Shown here: in pieces, positions 1-8,894 of the stretch | Position numbering within the stretch: the stretch's first letter is position 1 | Layout: each line of letters opens with the position of its first letter | DNA from: Paenisporosarcina quisquiliarum_A | GTDB lineage: Bacteria > Bacillota > Bacilli > Bacillales_A > Planococcaceae | Length of the DNA: 64,000 nt | Direction of reading: 5' to 3' | NCBI RefSeq assembly: GCF_043641925.1 | Contig: NZ_JBHZRU010000013.1 | Span: 30,133 to 94,132, forward strand | Notes under the pieces: model-generated | The model's database searches: none | Told to the model about the DNA's origin: nothing | The model's input: the letters and a program-made list of their open reading frames with translations, nothing else | Translations under genes and position numbers: made by a program

Positions 1-1
1 A

Positions 2-442
2 GCTGATGAAGTACGTAAATTGGCTGAGCAATCCGTTCAAGCTACTGATGAAGTGAAGAAAACCATTCAACTTATTCAAGAAGGTTCACGATCAGCTATT
101 ACTGAAATGAGTAAAACGAATGATATTTTCACACAACAATCAGAAGTAGTAGACGAAACAAGTAAAATTTTCGCCCAAATTTCAAGCTTCGTTTCTCAAA
201 TGCAAGGTGCGATTGTATCGATTGTTAAAGAAATCGAGCAAGTGGCGGGTAGTAAGGATGAAGTCGTTAAAGTGATACAAGAAATGGCAGCAATGTCTGA
301 AGAAACAGCAGCTGCAGCTGAAGAAGTAAGTGCATCAACTGACGAACAACTTCGCGCTGTTCAAACTGTTTCGGAATCCGCTGAACACTTAACTCGTTTA
401 GGCGAGCAACTACAAGAAGCGGTAGATCGTTTTAAAGTTTAA
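2..442 (+). CDS. Methyl-accepting chemotaxis protein, C-terminal part
   Basis: This is the 3' end of a chemotaxis receptor that begins outside the window; the frame is open from base 2. The visible 146 residues are the end of the cytoplasmic signalling coiled coil. It starts with ADEVRKLAEQS, the conserved region just after the hairpin tip that contacts CheA/CheW, and continues as Ala/Glu/Gln-rich heptads (for example MSEETAAAAEEVSAS) typical of methylation helices. It ends in the usual short tail LQEAVDRFKV. The sensor domain is not visible, so the ligand cannot be inferred. A strong terminator follows directly, so it ends its transcript. Confidence 0.93.
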   Translation, partial: ADEVRKLAEQSVQATDEVKKTIQLIQEGSRSAITEMSKTNDIFTQQSEVVDETSKIFAQISSFVSQMQGAIVSIVKEIEQVAGSKDEVVKVIQEMAAMSEETAAAAEEVSASTDEQLRAVQTVSESAEHLTRLGEQLQEAVDRFKV

Positions 443-453
443 TCAACAAGAGA

Positions 454-500
454 GGGTGCCGAGACGTTCAGTGTAAACTGAGTGACTCGGCATCCTTTTT
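454..500 (+). terminator. Rho-independent terminator after the chemotaxis receptor
   Basis: Outer arms GGGTGCCGAG and CTCGGCATCC enclose a smaller TCAGT/ACTGA hairpin, and a run of T follows. It lies 11 bases after the stop codon. Confidence 0.85.
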
Positions 501-655
501 TACTTTTGCTTTCACAAATACCGACTGTTTAGCTCATCTTAGATTAAATGTGCATCATAAAGACGGTGGTTTGAACATTGATATCATATCTTCATCTAAA
601 ACAAATAAAAACATGATAAACCGTCTTGTGACATAGTCTTTGTTAACAACGGTTT

Positions 656-679
656 CGAACTTTTGTTGCATCTTGTTCG
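656..679 (+). promoter_or_regulatory. PurR-box-like inverted pair over the yybS promoter
   Basis: CGAAC at 656-660 and GTTCG at 675-679 place the cores CGAA and TTCG 16 bases apart. This is the divergent arrangement and spacing described for paired PurBoxes of Bacillus PurR. The right arm read in reverse is CCGAACA, the PurBox core; the left arm has T instead of the first C. The pair straddles the -35 element of the yybS promoter. Binding is inferred, not shown. Confidence 0.5.
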
Positions 680-691
680 GCATGATACAAT
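663..691 (+). promoter_or_regulatory. Sigma-A promoter of yybS-gdpP-rplI-dnaC
   Basis: TTGTTG (663-668), a 17-base spacer, then TACAAT (686-691). An extended -10 TG lies at 683-684. It is 38 bases upstream of the yybS start. Confidence 0.7.
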
Positions 692-728
692 ATAGAGATA
701 AATGATTTTTAGTTAGGAAGGTTTTTGC

Positions 729-1670
729 ATGCCGAATGAACAAACGAAACGGCTAACAATGGGCGCAATGATGATTGCACTCTTTACGATCTTGTTGGCG
801 GTTTCTTTTTATGTACCAATCCTCAATATTGTGACTTCCTTTTTTATCGCACTCCCCATTATTTGGTACAGTGTTAAGTTTGATCGAAATTCAGCTATTT
901 TAGTGACTGTGGTCAGTATGGGTATGTCCTTTTTTGTTGGAGGTCTATTAGCACTACCATTGGCATTCATTCATGCACCATTAGGTTTGGTGATTGGAGA
1001 TTCGATTCGAAGAAAGAAAAGTAAATTGTATTTATTTATTGCAGCGGGGATGATGTTTTTATTTACTACCGTTGTGCAATATTTAGTGGCTGTCCTATTG
1101 ATGGGAATCAACCCAATTGAAGAGTTTATGGTTATGGTGCGAGAATCTTATGAGCAGTCAGGGAACATGCTCGAACGTTATGGAGCTCTTCCTGAAGGTT
1201 ATGACAAACTGGTAGCTGAAACGCTATCCATGTTTGAAATCGTATTGCCTTCTATTATTATAATAGCGGTGTTTGTCTCAGCTTTAATCATTATTATCGT
1301 GAATCTTCCTGTATTACGACGTCTAGGAGTAGATGTTCCGAAATTCCCTCCTTTTAGCGAGATGCGTTTACCTAAAGCTGTTCTATGGTATTATTTAGTC
1401 GTATTAATCGTTAGTTTGTTTGTTGAATTAGAAAAGGGAACCTTTGCATTTATGGTATTTGCCAATGCTACGATTGTTCTCCGTGGGTTATTATTTTTAC
1501 AGGGTATTTCATTGATTCATTTTTATATTCAAGAACAAAAATGGCCGAAGTGGGTCATTATTATGTCCACTATTTTGGCGTTTCCACTTCAATCATTCGT
1601 CTTGTTGTTAGGTGTCATAGATTTAGGATTTAATATTCGTTCATTCATGAAAGACATGAACAGAAAGTAA
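729..1670 (+). CDS. yybS: YybS-family (DUF2232) membrane protein
   Basis: A 313-residue integral membrane protein with about eight hydrophobic segments and short polar loops. It matches YybS/DUF2232 in its opening (MPNEQTKRLTMGAMMIALF), its length and its position directly upstream of gdpP, rplI and dnaC as in Bacillus. The architecture resembles S-component-like small-molecule transporters, but no substrate is known. The start is set by AGGAAGG seven bases upstream of the ATG. It is the first gene of a probable operon with gdpP (12-base gap), and its promoter carries a PurR-box-like pair. Confidence 0.88.
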   Translation: MPNEQTKRLTMGAMMIALFTILLAVSFYVPILNIVTSFFIALPIIWYSVKFDRNSAILVTVVSMGMSFFVGGLLALPLAFIHAPLGLVIGDSIRRKKSKLYLFIAAGMMFLFTTVVQYLVAVLLMGINPIEEFMVMVRESYEQSGNMLERYGALPEGYDKLVAETLSMFEIVLPSIIIIAVFVSALIIIIVNLPVLRRLGVDVPKFPPFSEMRLPKAVLWYYLVVLIVSLFVELEKGTFAFMVFANATIVLRGLLFLQGISLIHFYIQEQKWPKWVIIMSTILAFPLQSFVLLLGVIDLGFNIRSFMKDMNRK

Positions 1671-1682
1671 GGAGCTGAATCG

Positions 1683-3659
1683 ATGGCCGCCTTTTTTAGA
1701 AAACGACCACTACGTTATCCGTTAGTTGTTCTATCCATCATCGGTGTAGTTGGTGCTCTGTTGCTCATGTTTTGGCATGTTTGGGCAGGTATAATCTTTG
1801 CTGTTGTGTTTGCAGCAGCCATCTTTGCAACTTGGCAAACGGAGAAACGTTCATTTATTGAAACAGAAAAACATCTTGAAACCTTATCGTTTAGGATGAA
1901 ACGTGTTGGAGAAGAAGCCCTGTTAGAAATGCCAATTGGGATTATGTTAATAAATGACCAATTCATTATCGAATGGGCAAATCCTTATATGACGCGCGAA
2001 CTCGAATTTGATACGCTAATCGGCGCTGACTTATTTTCACTTTCAGATGAATTACATACGTTAGTGAAACAAGATGATACAAAAGAGTTAACCATTTCAT
2101 TAGCAGACAAGAAATATAAAGTCTTTTATAAGCAACAAGAGAAACTATTGTATTTCTTCGATATCACTGAACAAATTGAAATGGAATCTTTATACTACGC
2201 AGATCGAACGGTTCTAGCTGTTTTATATATTGATAACTATGATGAGCTAGCACAAGGAATGGACGACCAGACGCGCAGCCAGTTAAATAGCTTGGTGACG
2301 TCACTGATTAATAACTGGGGAGCGGGTCAAGGGATTTACGTGAAACGTATTTCTTCAGACAAATTCTTAGCGGTATTAAATGAATCCATTTTAATTGAGC
2401 TTGAAAAAACCAAATTCTCTTTGTTAGATGATATTCGTGAAGCAACATCTAAAATGAACCTAGCGTTAACGCTGAGTATTGGTGTTGGAGCGGGATCTGC
2501 TTCACTATTAGAATTAGGTGAGCTTGCCCAATCAAGTCTTGATTTGGTACTCGGACGCGGTGGAGACCAAGTGGCGATTAAACAGCCAAGTGGTAAGGTG
2601 AAGTTTTACGGTGGGAAAACAAATCCAGTTGAAAAAAGGACGAGGGTTCGTGCACGTGTTATTTCACACGCATTACGTGACTTAATTCAAGATAGTGATC
2701 AAGTCTTTGTTATGGGCCATAAGCTACCTGACATGGATGCCATAGGAGCATCCGTTGGAGTTCGAAAAATGGCTGAGATGAATCAAATCGATGGATATGT
2801 AGTGTTAGACTTTGATGAGCTTGACCATAGCGTTACACGCCTTATGGATGAGATTAAAAGTAAGCCTGCGTTATTTGATCGATTTATTTCACCTGAAGAA
2901 GCCTTATCGAAGTTAACGGACAAAACACTGTTAGTAGTTGTTGATACACATAAACCTAGCATGGTGATAGATGAAAAGTTATTAAATAAAGCAGAGAAGG
3001 TTGTTGTTGTCGATCATCATCGACGCGGGGAAGAGTTTATCTCCAATACATTATTGGTATATATGGAACCCTACGCTTCATCAACTGCTGAGTTGGTAAC
3101 AGAGTTACTAGAGTATCAACCAAAACACGATAAAATCTCCATGTTAGAAGCAACAGCGATGCTTGCCGGTATTATTGTCGATACGAAGAGTTTTACATTA
3201 CGAACCGGTGCACGAACATTTGAAGCTGCTTCTTACTTAAGAACACATGGTGCAGATACTGTTCTGGTGCAACGATTATTAAAAGAAGATATAGAAACGT
3301 ATATAGAACGTTCTAAAATTGTACAAACGGTAGAATTTTTCCGAGAAGGAATTGCAATTGGACATGGAGAAGAAGATTCAGCATATAGCCAAGTTTTAAT
3401 TGCACAAACAGCAGATATTTTATTAACAATGAAGGGAGTTTCGGCTTCCTTTGTTGTAGCGAAAAAAGATAATGGGGAAGTGGGAATTAGTGCAAGATCC
3501 CTTGGAGACATTAATGTTCAACTTATCATGGAACGATTAGGCGGAGGCGGTCATTTAACGAATGCGGCTAGTCAGATTCCAGATGGAAATGTTCAAGAAT
3601 CAATTGAACAACTTAAACAAGCTATTGTCGAAATTGTCGAAGGAGGCCAAACAGAATGA
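1683..3659 (+). CDS. gdpP: Cyclic-di-AMP phosphodiesterase GdpP
   Basis: Membrane-bound enzyme that cleaves c-di-AMP to 5'-pApA, controlling cell-wall, potassium and stress physiology. The 658 residues show two N-terminal membrane helices (about 12-52), a PAS domain (about 75-155), a degenerate GGDEF domain (about 170-310, with no intact GGDEF motif) and a DHH/DHHA1 phosphodiesterase. Metal-binding motifs are visible: H346-x3-D350-x-D352, VVVDTHKP, the DHH triad D444-H445-H446, and GGGGHLTNAA near the C-terminus. Length and domain order match the family. The stop overlaps the rplI start (ATGA), indicating translational coupling. In B. subtilis GdpP is inhibited by ppGpp. Confidence 0.96.
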   Translation: MAAFFRKRPLRYPLVVLSIIGVVGALLLMFWHVWAGIIFAVVFAAAIFATWQTEKRSFIETEKHLETLSFRMKRVGEEALLEMPIGIMLINDQFIIEWANPYMTRELEFDTLIGADLFSLSDELHTLVKQDDTKELTISLADKKYKVFYKQQEKLLYFFDITEQIEMESLYYADRTVLAVLYIDNYDELAQGMDDQTRSQLNSLVTSLINNWGAGQGIYVKRISSDKFLAVLNESILIELEKTKFSLLDDIREATSKMNLALTLSIGVGAGSASLLELGELAQSSLDLVLGRGGDQVAIKQPSGKVKFYGGKTNPVEKRTRVRARVISHALRDLIQDSDQVFVMGHKLPDMDAIGASVGVRKMAEMNQIDGYVVLDFDELDHSVTRLMDEIKSKPALFDRFISPEEALSKLTDKTLLVVVDTHKPSMVIDEKLLNKAEKVVVVDHHRRGEEFISNTLLVYMEPYASSTAELVTELLEYQPKHDKISMLEATAMLAGIIVDTKSFTLRTGARTFEAASYLRTHGADTVLVQRLLKEDIETYIERSKIVQTVEFFREGIAIGHGEEDSAYSQVLIAQTADILLTMKGVSASFVVAKKDNGEVGISARSLGDINVQLIMERLGGGGHLTNAASQIPDGNVQESIEQLKQAIVEIVEGGQTE

Positions 3660-4105
3660 AAGTTATTTTCTTAAAAGATGTTAAAGGCAAAGGGAAAAAA
3701 GGCGAAATCAAAAATGTAGCAGATGGCTATGCACATAACTTTTTATTGAAAAACAATTTAGCAATTGAAGCAAACCAAGCAAGTATCAGTGCGTTGGACG
3801 GAGCAAAACGTAAAGAAGACAAGCAAGCGGAACAAGTGTTAGAAGATGCAAAAACGTTGAAGGAACAGTTAGAAAAACTAACGATCGAACTAAAAGCTAA
3901 GTCTGGTGAAGGCGGTCGGTTATTCGGTTCAATTACGACGAAGCAAGTGGCAGAACAGCTTCAAAAATCACATGGCATTAAAATTGATAAACGCAAAATG
4001 GACTTAGACGATGCAATACGTGCTTTAGGAGTTACGCAAGTACCTGTGAAGCTCCACCAGGAAGTAACAGCTACTTTGAAAGTTCATGTTACAGAAGAAG
4101 CGTAA
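3656..4105 (+). CDS. rplI: 50S ribosomal protein L9
   Basis: The 149 residues match bL9. The N-terminal RNA-binding domain (MKVIFLKDVKGKGKKGEIK, then VADGYAHNFLL) leads into a long connecting helix rich in Lys/Glu/Leu (about 45-75). The C-terminal rRNA-binding domain contains GGRLFGSITTKQVAEQL. The ATG overlaps the gdpP stop by four bases, and GAAGGAGGCC upstream provides the ribosome site. It sits between gdpP and dnaC as in other Bacillales. Confidence 0.98.
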   Translation: MKVIFLKDVKGKGKKGEIKNVADGYAHNFLLKNNLAIEANQASISALDGAKRKEDKQAEQVLEDAKTLKEQLEKLTIELKAKSGEGGRLFGSITTKQVAEQLQKSHGIKIDKRKMDLDDAIRALGVTQVPVKLHQEVTATLKVHVTEEA

Positions 4106-4117
4106 GGAGAGACAAAT

Positions 4118-5473
4118 ATGAGCGATCCAATATTGGACCGGATTCCCCCTCACAACCAAGAAGCTGAGCAGTCCGTCATTGGGGCTATCTTTTTAGAACC
4201 ACAAGCGCTCATTACAGCAGCAGAAATTCTGCAGTTTGAAGATTTTTATCGAGTAGCGCATCAAAAGATTTTCCAAACAATGAACAGACTGAGTGACCAA
4301 GGTAAACCGATTGACGTTGTAACGGTAACGGAAGAATTAGCTTCAAAGAAAGAGTTAGAGGATGTTGGTGGGTTATCTTACTTAACGGAGATTGCCAATG
4401 CTGTGCCTACAGCTGCCAATATTGCGCACTATGCTCGAATTGTTGAAGAGAAAGCGTTATTAAGAAGACTGATTCGAGTAGCTACGAATATTGTGGAAGA
4501 TGGCTTTACACGCGAAGATGAGGTCGAAGCTTTACTATCAGAAGCTGAAAAGAAAATGATGGAAGTTTCAAGTAGGAAAAATGCTGGTGACTTCAGACAT
4601 ATTAAAGATGTTCTCGTACAGACGTATGATAATATCGAACTTCTTCATTCACGCAAAGGCGATATTACGGGTGTCCCGACAGGCTTCCGCGATTTAGATA
4701 AAATTACCGCTGGATTCCAGCGAAATGATTTAATTATCGTTGCTGCTCGTCCATCTGTAGGTAAAACGGCGTTCGCATTGAATGTTGCTCAAAACGTTGC
4801 GACAAAGACGGAAGAGAATGTAGCCATCTTTAGTTTAGAGATGGGTGCAGAACAGCTTGTTATGCGTATGCTTTGTGCTGAAGGGAATATTGATGCACAA
4901 GTTTTAAGAACGGGTGCATTAACAGTTGAAGATTGGCGCAAACTAACTATGGCCATGGGTAGTCTATCGAACGCTGGTATTTTCATCGACGATACACCTG
5001 GTATTCGTATTAATGAAATTCGTTCAAAATGTCGTCGCTTAAAGCAAGAGTATGGTTTAGGCATGATTTTAATCGATTATTTACAACTGATTGCAGGAAG
5101 CGGGAACGGCAAAGAAAACCGTCAACAAGAAGTTTCCGAGATTTCGCGTTCTTTAAAAGCGTTAGCTCGTGAATTAAAAGTTCCGGTTATCGCATTGTCT
5201 CAGTTATCCCGTGGAGTAGAACAACGTCAGGACAAGCGTCCAATGATGTCCGATTTACGTGAATCAGGAAGTATTGAGCAAGATGCTGATATCGTATCTT
5301 TCCTTTATCGTGAAGATTATTACGATAAAGAAACGGAAAATCAAAATATGATTGAAATCATCATTGCTAAGCAACGTAATGGTCCAACCGGAACAGTTAC
5401 TCTTGCATTCGTAAAAGAATTTAATAAATTCGTAAATGTCGATTGGAGCCAACATTCAGCTCCACCAGCTTAA
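4118..5473 (+). CDS. dnaC: Replicative DNA helicase (DnaB family, DnaC of Bacillus)
   Basis: A hexameric 5'-3' helicase that unwinds DNA at the replication fork. The 451 residues show the N-terminal domain (DRIPPHNQEAEQSVIGAIF opening), a linker helix, and a RecA-like ATPase with Walker A ARPSVGKTAFA, Walker B LIDYLQLI, and the DnaB signatures LSQLSRGVEQR and DLRESGSIEQDAD. It ends in the conserved KQRNGPTGT region. The ribosome site AAGGAGA lies 12 bases after rplI, and a terminator follows. In Bacillus this DnaB-type helicase is called DnaC. Confidence 0.98.
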   Translation: MSDPILDRIPPHNQEAEQSVIGAIFLEPQALITAAEILQFEDFYRVAHQKIFQTMNRLSDQGKPIDVVTVTEELASKKELEDVGGLSYLTEIANAVPTAANIAHYARIVEEKALLRRLIRVATNIVEDGFTREDEVEALLSEAEKKMMEVSSRKNAGDFRHIKDVLVQTYDNIELLHSRKGDITGVPTGFRDLDKITAGFQRNDLIIVAARPSVGKTAFALNVAQNVATKTEENVAIFSLEMGAEQLVMRMLCAEGNIDAQVLRTGALTVEDWRKLTMAMGSLSNAGIFIDDTPGIRINEIRSKCRRLKQEYGLGMILIDYLQLIAGSGNGKENRQQEVSEISRSLKALARELKVPVIALSQLSRGVEQRQDKRPMMSDLRESGSIEQDADIVSFLYREDYYDKETENQNMIEIIIAKQRNGPTGTVTLAFVKEFNKFVNVDWSQHSAPPA

Positions 5474-5513
5474 TATACGGTTCAACGAATACCTGTAGGA
5501 TAGGTTTTACCAG

Positions 5514-5561
5514 AACACGAACGATAAATGTCTGAATACATTTTTACGTTCGTGTTTTTTG
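5514..5561 (+). terminator. Rho-independent terminator after dnaC
   Basis: AACACGAACG (5514-5523) pairs with CGTTCGTGTT (5547-5556), and TTTT follows. An inner AAATGT/ACATTT pair extends the hairpin. Confidence 0.88.
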
Positions 5562-5571
5562 TTGTTTTGGA

Positions 5572-5600
5572 TTGACTTCGACCTGTTCGGTTGATACAAT
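5572..5600 (+). promoter_or_regulatory. purA promoter with a single PurBox-like core
   Basis: TTGACT (5572-5577), 17-base spacer, TACAAT (5595-5600). The spacer contains TGTTCGG, which is CCGAACA in reverse, the PurBox core. No clear partner core is seen 16-17 bases upstream. The -10 surroundings resemble those of the yybS promoter (TGTTCGG, then TGATACAAT). Confidence 0.7.
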
Positions 5601-5651
5601 GAGACTTGTTTGATTCAGGACGCGTGAAAGCGTCTGACGGAGGTGCTGACC

Positions 5652-6938
5652 ATGACATCAGTAGTAGTAGTTGGAACACAATGGGGAGACGAAGGAAAAG
5701 GTAAAATTACCGACTTTCTTTCAGAGCATTCAGAAGTAATTGCTCGCTACCAAGGTGGAAATAATGCAGGACATACCATTATTTTTGGTGGAGAAACATA
5801 TAAACTTCATTTAATTCCATCAGGGATTTTTTATAAAGATAAAATTTCTGTTATCGGGAACGGAATGGTTGTCGATCCAAAAGCATTAGTAAAAGAATTA
5901 AAAGGACTTCATGAACGCGGTGTAACGACAGAAAATTTACGAATTTCTAATCGTGCACATGTCATTTTACCTTATCACTTAAAACAAGATGAAGTAGAAG
6001 AAGCACGACGTGGGGCTAATAAAATCGGAACAACTGGTAAAGGGATTGGTCCAGCTTACATGGACAAGGCTGCGCGAGTTGGGATCCGTATGGCAGATTT
6101 GTTAGATCACGTTGTATTCGAAGAAAAACTTCGCCATAACTTAAACGAGAAAAACCGTATGTTCGAGAAGTTCTACGAAACTGAAGGCTTTACAGTGGAA
6201 GAGATTATGGAAGAATACTACGGTTACGGGCAAGAAATTGCTAAATATGTAACAGATACATCTAAAGTGTTAAACGATGCTTTAGACGAAGGACGCCGCG
6301 TATTGTTTGAAGGCGCACAAGGCGTTATGTTAGACATCGACCAAGGAACATATCCATTTGTGACGTCATCTAACCCAGTAGCTGGTGGGGTTACAATAGG
6401 AGCGGGTGTTGGACCAACGAAAATTAGTCATGTTGTAGGGGTTTGTAAAGCTTATACATCACGTGTTGGTGATGGTCCGTTCCCAACTGAACTATTTGAC
6501 GAAGTTGGCAATCAGATTCGTGAAGTTGGGAAAGAGTACGGAACGACAACTGGTCGTCCACGTCGAATCGGTTGGTTCGATAGTGTTGTTGTACGTCATG
6601 CTCGTCGTGTTAGTGGTTTAACGGATTTAACAGTTAATTCAATTGACGTATTGTCTGGACTGGATACGGTAAAAATCTGTACAGCTTACAAGTACAAAGG
6701 TGAATTAATTACAGAATATCCTGCAAATCTTAGAATGCTTGCTGACTGCGAACCTGTTTACGAAGAGCTTCCAGGCTGGCATGAAGATGTTACGTCATGT
6801 AAATCATTAGATGAACTACCTGATAATGCACGTCATTACTTAGAACGCGTGTCACAGTTAACAGGCGTACCAATCTCTATTTTCTCAGTAGGACCTGATC
6901 GAAACCAAACGAATATTGTAGCGAGCGTGTGGCGCTAA
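5652..6938 (+). CDS. purA: Adenylosuccinate synthetase
   Basis: Catalyses the GTP-dependent condensation of IMP and aspartate to adenylosuccinate, the first committed step to AMP. The 428 residues begin TSVVVVGTQWGDEGKGK, containing the GTP-binding loop. Other family motifs are present: GGNNAGHT, GTTGKGIGPAYMDKAAR, GAQGVMLDIDQGTYPFVTSS and GTTTGRPRR. The frame is open upstream to GTG at 5643, but GGAGGTG lies six bases before the ATG at 5652, and the family starts there. It is monocistronic, between its own promoter and a terminator, as in B. subtilis where PurR controls it. Confidence 0.97.
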   Translation: MTSVVVVGTQWGDEGKGKITDFLSEHSEVIARYQGGNNAGHTIIFGGETYKLHLIPSGIFYKDKISVIGNGMVVDPKALVKELKGLHERGVTTENLRISNRAHVILPYHLKQDEVEEARRGANKIGTTGKGIGPAYMDKAARVGIRMADLLDHVVFEEKLRHNLNEKNRMFEKFYETEGFTVEEIMEEYYGYGQEIAKYVTDTSKVLNDALDEGRRVLFEGAQGVMLDIDQGTYPFVTSSNPVAGGVTIGAGVGPTKISHVVGVCKAYTSRVGDGPFPTELFDEVGNQIREVGKEYGTTTGRPRRIGWFDSVVVRHARRVSGLTDLTVNSIDVLSGLDTVKICTAYKYKGELITEYPANLRMLADCEPVYEELPGWHEDVTSCKSLDELPDNARHYLERVSQLTGVPISIFSVGPDRNQTNIVASVWR

Positions 6939-6946
6939 AATTTTTT

Positions 6947-6980
6947 AAGCGGAGAAAGGAAACTTTCTTCGCTTTTTTTC
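6947..6980 (+). terminator. Rho-independent terminator after purA
   Basis: AGCGGAGAAAG and CTTTCTTCGCT form an almost perfect stem with a GAAA loop, followed by seven T. Confidence 0.88.
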
Positions 6981-7024
6981 GTATGTAAAAGATAGAAGGT
7001 TTTTCCAGGTGGGGGGAGATTGAA

Positions 7025-7915
7025 ATGATGTACGTTAAAAAGTACTGGTTTTGGTTCGCTATAATGGCAGTTTTGATCAGTTGGACAGCAAATACATGGT
7101 ATTTTAAGTCAAAACAGATTGATGCACCCATATTTTTAACTCATTATATTGAGGAAAGCATCGGTAACCCAACTTTTCTAACGCTTTATTACATTACAAA
7201 CAAGTCCGATCATAAAGATTTACAAGTGGTTAAGTTGGATGATTTACTATTATATCCGCAGCAGCACGATGGGTTCATTTTTATGGACAGTGATCAATTA
7301 CATCGACAAAATGTTCACCAAGAATTTACCCATCATTACATTAGAAAAACGACCTTTGAGATTAATAAAGATCTTCTAAGTCCTCACCACTTAAAAGATG
7401 GGATAGATGTAAAAAATATCGAAGCGATATTTTCAGAAAGAGCACCAATGACTGTTCCAATTGGACACATTCGGTTGTTACCTCCCGTTGCAGTTAGTAA
7501 TGTACTCCAATCTGTGACCAGTTCCAGTAGTAGCGCCGGAGATAATCGAATAGTATATTCAGCAAATGAGCCTTTATCTATTGAAAAAGTTGATCTCCCA
7601 TTTGACCAAAAAGTAAAAGGATTATACGAAATCGAATTAATGAAAAATCAAATATTCACTAATGGTGACCAAAACAAAACAGCAAATCAAGAACTAGCAA
7701 CAGAATGGCCAATAGAACTCGAAACAAGAGATCGATTTATTTCAACGATTCAAATCAATATGGAGTCAAAAAGTATGGTAAGCCTGCAATTTATGATAAA
7801 AGGTGAGACAAGAAATGAAAAATCTTTTCAAATCCCTTTTCATGTTGCCGAAGAACCCTTTTTAACTCAATCAGAGGTTTATTCTTTTATCAATAACGCT
7901 ACGGAGGTAAGGTGA
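7025..7915 (+). CDS. Secreted or membrane-anchored protein of unknown function
   Basis: Not recognised. The 296 residues start with a single hydrophobic helix (about 5-25, YWFWFAIMAVLISWTANTW) that should anchor the protein, leaving about 270 residues outside the membrane. The rest is hydrophilic, mixed alpha/beta-looking, with no cysteine and no catalytic motif that I can name. Two adjacent ATG codons (7025, 7028) follow a GGGGGGAG ribosome site; either may be used. The gene is followed after one base by a second membrane protein, so the two probably form an operon and may work together. Confidence 0.7.
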   Translation: MMYVKKYWFWFAIMAVLISWTANTWYFKSKQIDAPIFLTHYIEESIGNPTFLTLYYITNKSDHKDLQVVKLDDLLLYPQQHDGFIFMDSDQLHRQNVHQEFTHHYIRKTTFEINKDLLSPHHLKDGIDVKNIEAIFSERAPMTVPIGHIRLLPPVAVSNVLQSVTSSSSSAGDNRIVYSANEPLSIEKVDLPFDQKVKGLYEIELMKNQIFTNGDQNKTANQELATEWPIELETRDRFISTIQINMESKSMVSLQFMIKGETRNEKSFQIPFHVAEEPFLTQSEVYSFINNATEVR

Positions 7916-7916
7916 C

Positions 7917-8498
7917 ATGCGAAATGGCTTTAAGTATATCCTGACAGGTTATCTTCTCATCTTTCTCGATATCCACTTGATCATAGACATACTTCCAGAC
8001 CCCATTGGCTATTTCATGATTTTACTGGGTACACGAAAAATCGAATTGAATGAATCTGGAATGCATCCAACTAGGATCGTAGCAACTTTATTGTTATTTC
8101 TCTCAATACCAACCGTCCTGATCAATCCTCAACTGTATCAAAATCAAGCTCCGGAATGGTGGGGAATGTACACTACAGCTACGGGTGTATTAGACCTCAT
8201 ATTGGTTTATTTTTTATTCCAATTAATAAAGAGAGTGGTAGAGCTTCTTCATTCACCAGAGCTTACATTAAGAACGGAGAACACGTATAAAGGGTACATG
8301 GTTGTGATGTTGATTATCCTATTTATCCAACCGTTTTTAACAAATTTAAGTGAACATACAGCTAATGGTTTCGCCATTTTCTTAGTATTAGCCGGTTTCA
8401 TTACTCAAATTATATTTTTGGTTTTCTTACGTACTCTTCAAAAGCAATTTCCATACAACTCTTCTGATACAGGAGAAATCTTGAATTTAAAAGTATAA
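7917..8498 (+). CDS. Polytopic membrane protein of unknown function
   Basis: The 193 residues have about five to six hydrophobic segments (for example ILTGYLLIFLDIHLIIDIL near the N-terminus and FAIFLVLAGFITQIIFLVF near the C-terminus). No characterised family is recognised. The start ATG lies one base after the stop of the upstream anchored protein, with GGAGGTAAGG in that gene's last codons as ribosome site, so translation is probably coupled. A strong terminator follows 5 bases after the stop. Pairing with the upstream gene suggests a small membrane complex, but that is inference. Confidence 0.7.
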   Translation: MRNGFKYILTGYLLIFLDIHLIIDILPDPIGYFMILLGTRKIELNESGMHPTRIVATLLLFLSIPTVLINPQLYQNQAPEWWGMYTTATGVLDLILVYFLFQLIKRVVELLHSPELTLRTENTYKGYMVVMLIILFIQPFLTNLSEHTANGFAIFLVLAGFITQIIFLVFLRTLQKQFPYNSSDTGEILNLKV

Positions 8499-8501
8499 GA
8501 A

Positions 8502-8537
8502 AAGGCTCTCCCCACACGTTGTGGAGAGAACCTTTAG
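8502..8537 (+). terminator. Terminator after the two-gene membrane operon
   Basis: AAGGCTCTCCCCACA and TGTGGAGAGAACCTT form a long stem with a short loop. It closely resembles the hairpin at 8895-8932. Confidence 0.8.
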
Positions 8538-8749
8538 TTTGAAGACTTAGTATTAATAAAAAAGTTTAAAACTTGAAATCTTTTGCAAGGGATTGAGAAA
8601 AAAGTGTTGAGCTATTTCTTTTGCTTTCCGTGAACGAAATACTAGCATCGGGAGCCTGGCTTGTTTCTTCTTTGGGTAGGAGTTTTCGGAAATGGCAAAC
8701 CACTTTCCTATCAAAAATAGTTTACAGAAACACTCATAAGGTAACGATT

Positions 8750-8880
8750 ACTGTTGCTTGGAATGGAGGCGGCGACTCGGGCGGAATCAGCAAGAACTGA
8801 AGACCCTGGACTGAGCTTCGCGAGGGAAGCGGCTGAAGTCTTGCCCGCCGAAAGCGTCCGCCGCAATGGAAACCAACAGT
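8750..8880. repeat. Structured 131-bp intergenic repeat-like element
   Basis: The block starts ACTGTTG and ends CAACAGT. Its outer 23 bases are imperfect inverted repeats (both ends run from ACTGTTG through a GG/CC-containing stretch to GGCGG). Internal GC-rich segments CGGGCGG, AAGACCCTGGACTGAG and GCCCGCC can fold further. It is much richer in GC than its surroundings. I recall similar elements scattered between genes in Bacillales, always ending in ...CAACAG, but no second copy is present in this window. The stretch 8540-8749 before it shows nothing I recognise. Confidence 0.65.
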
Positions 8881-8894
8881 ATTAATTTATAGTA

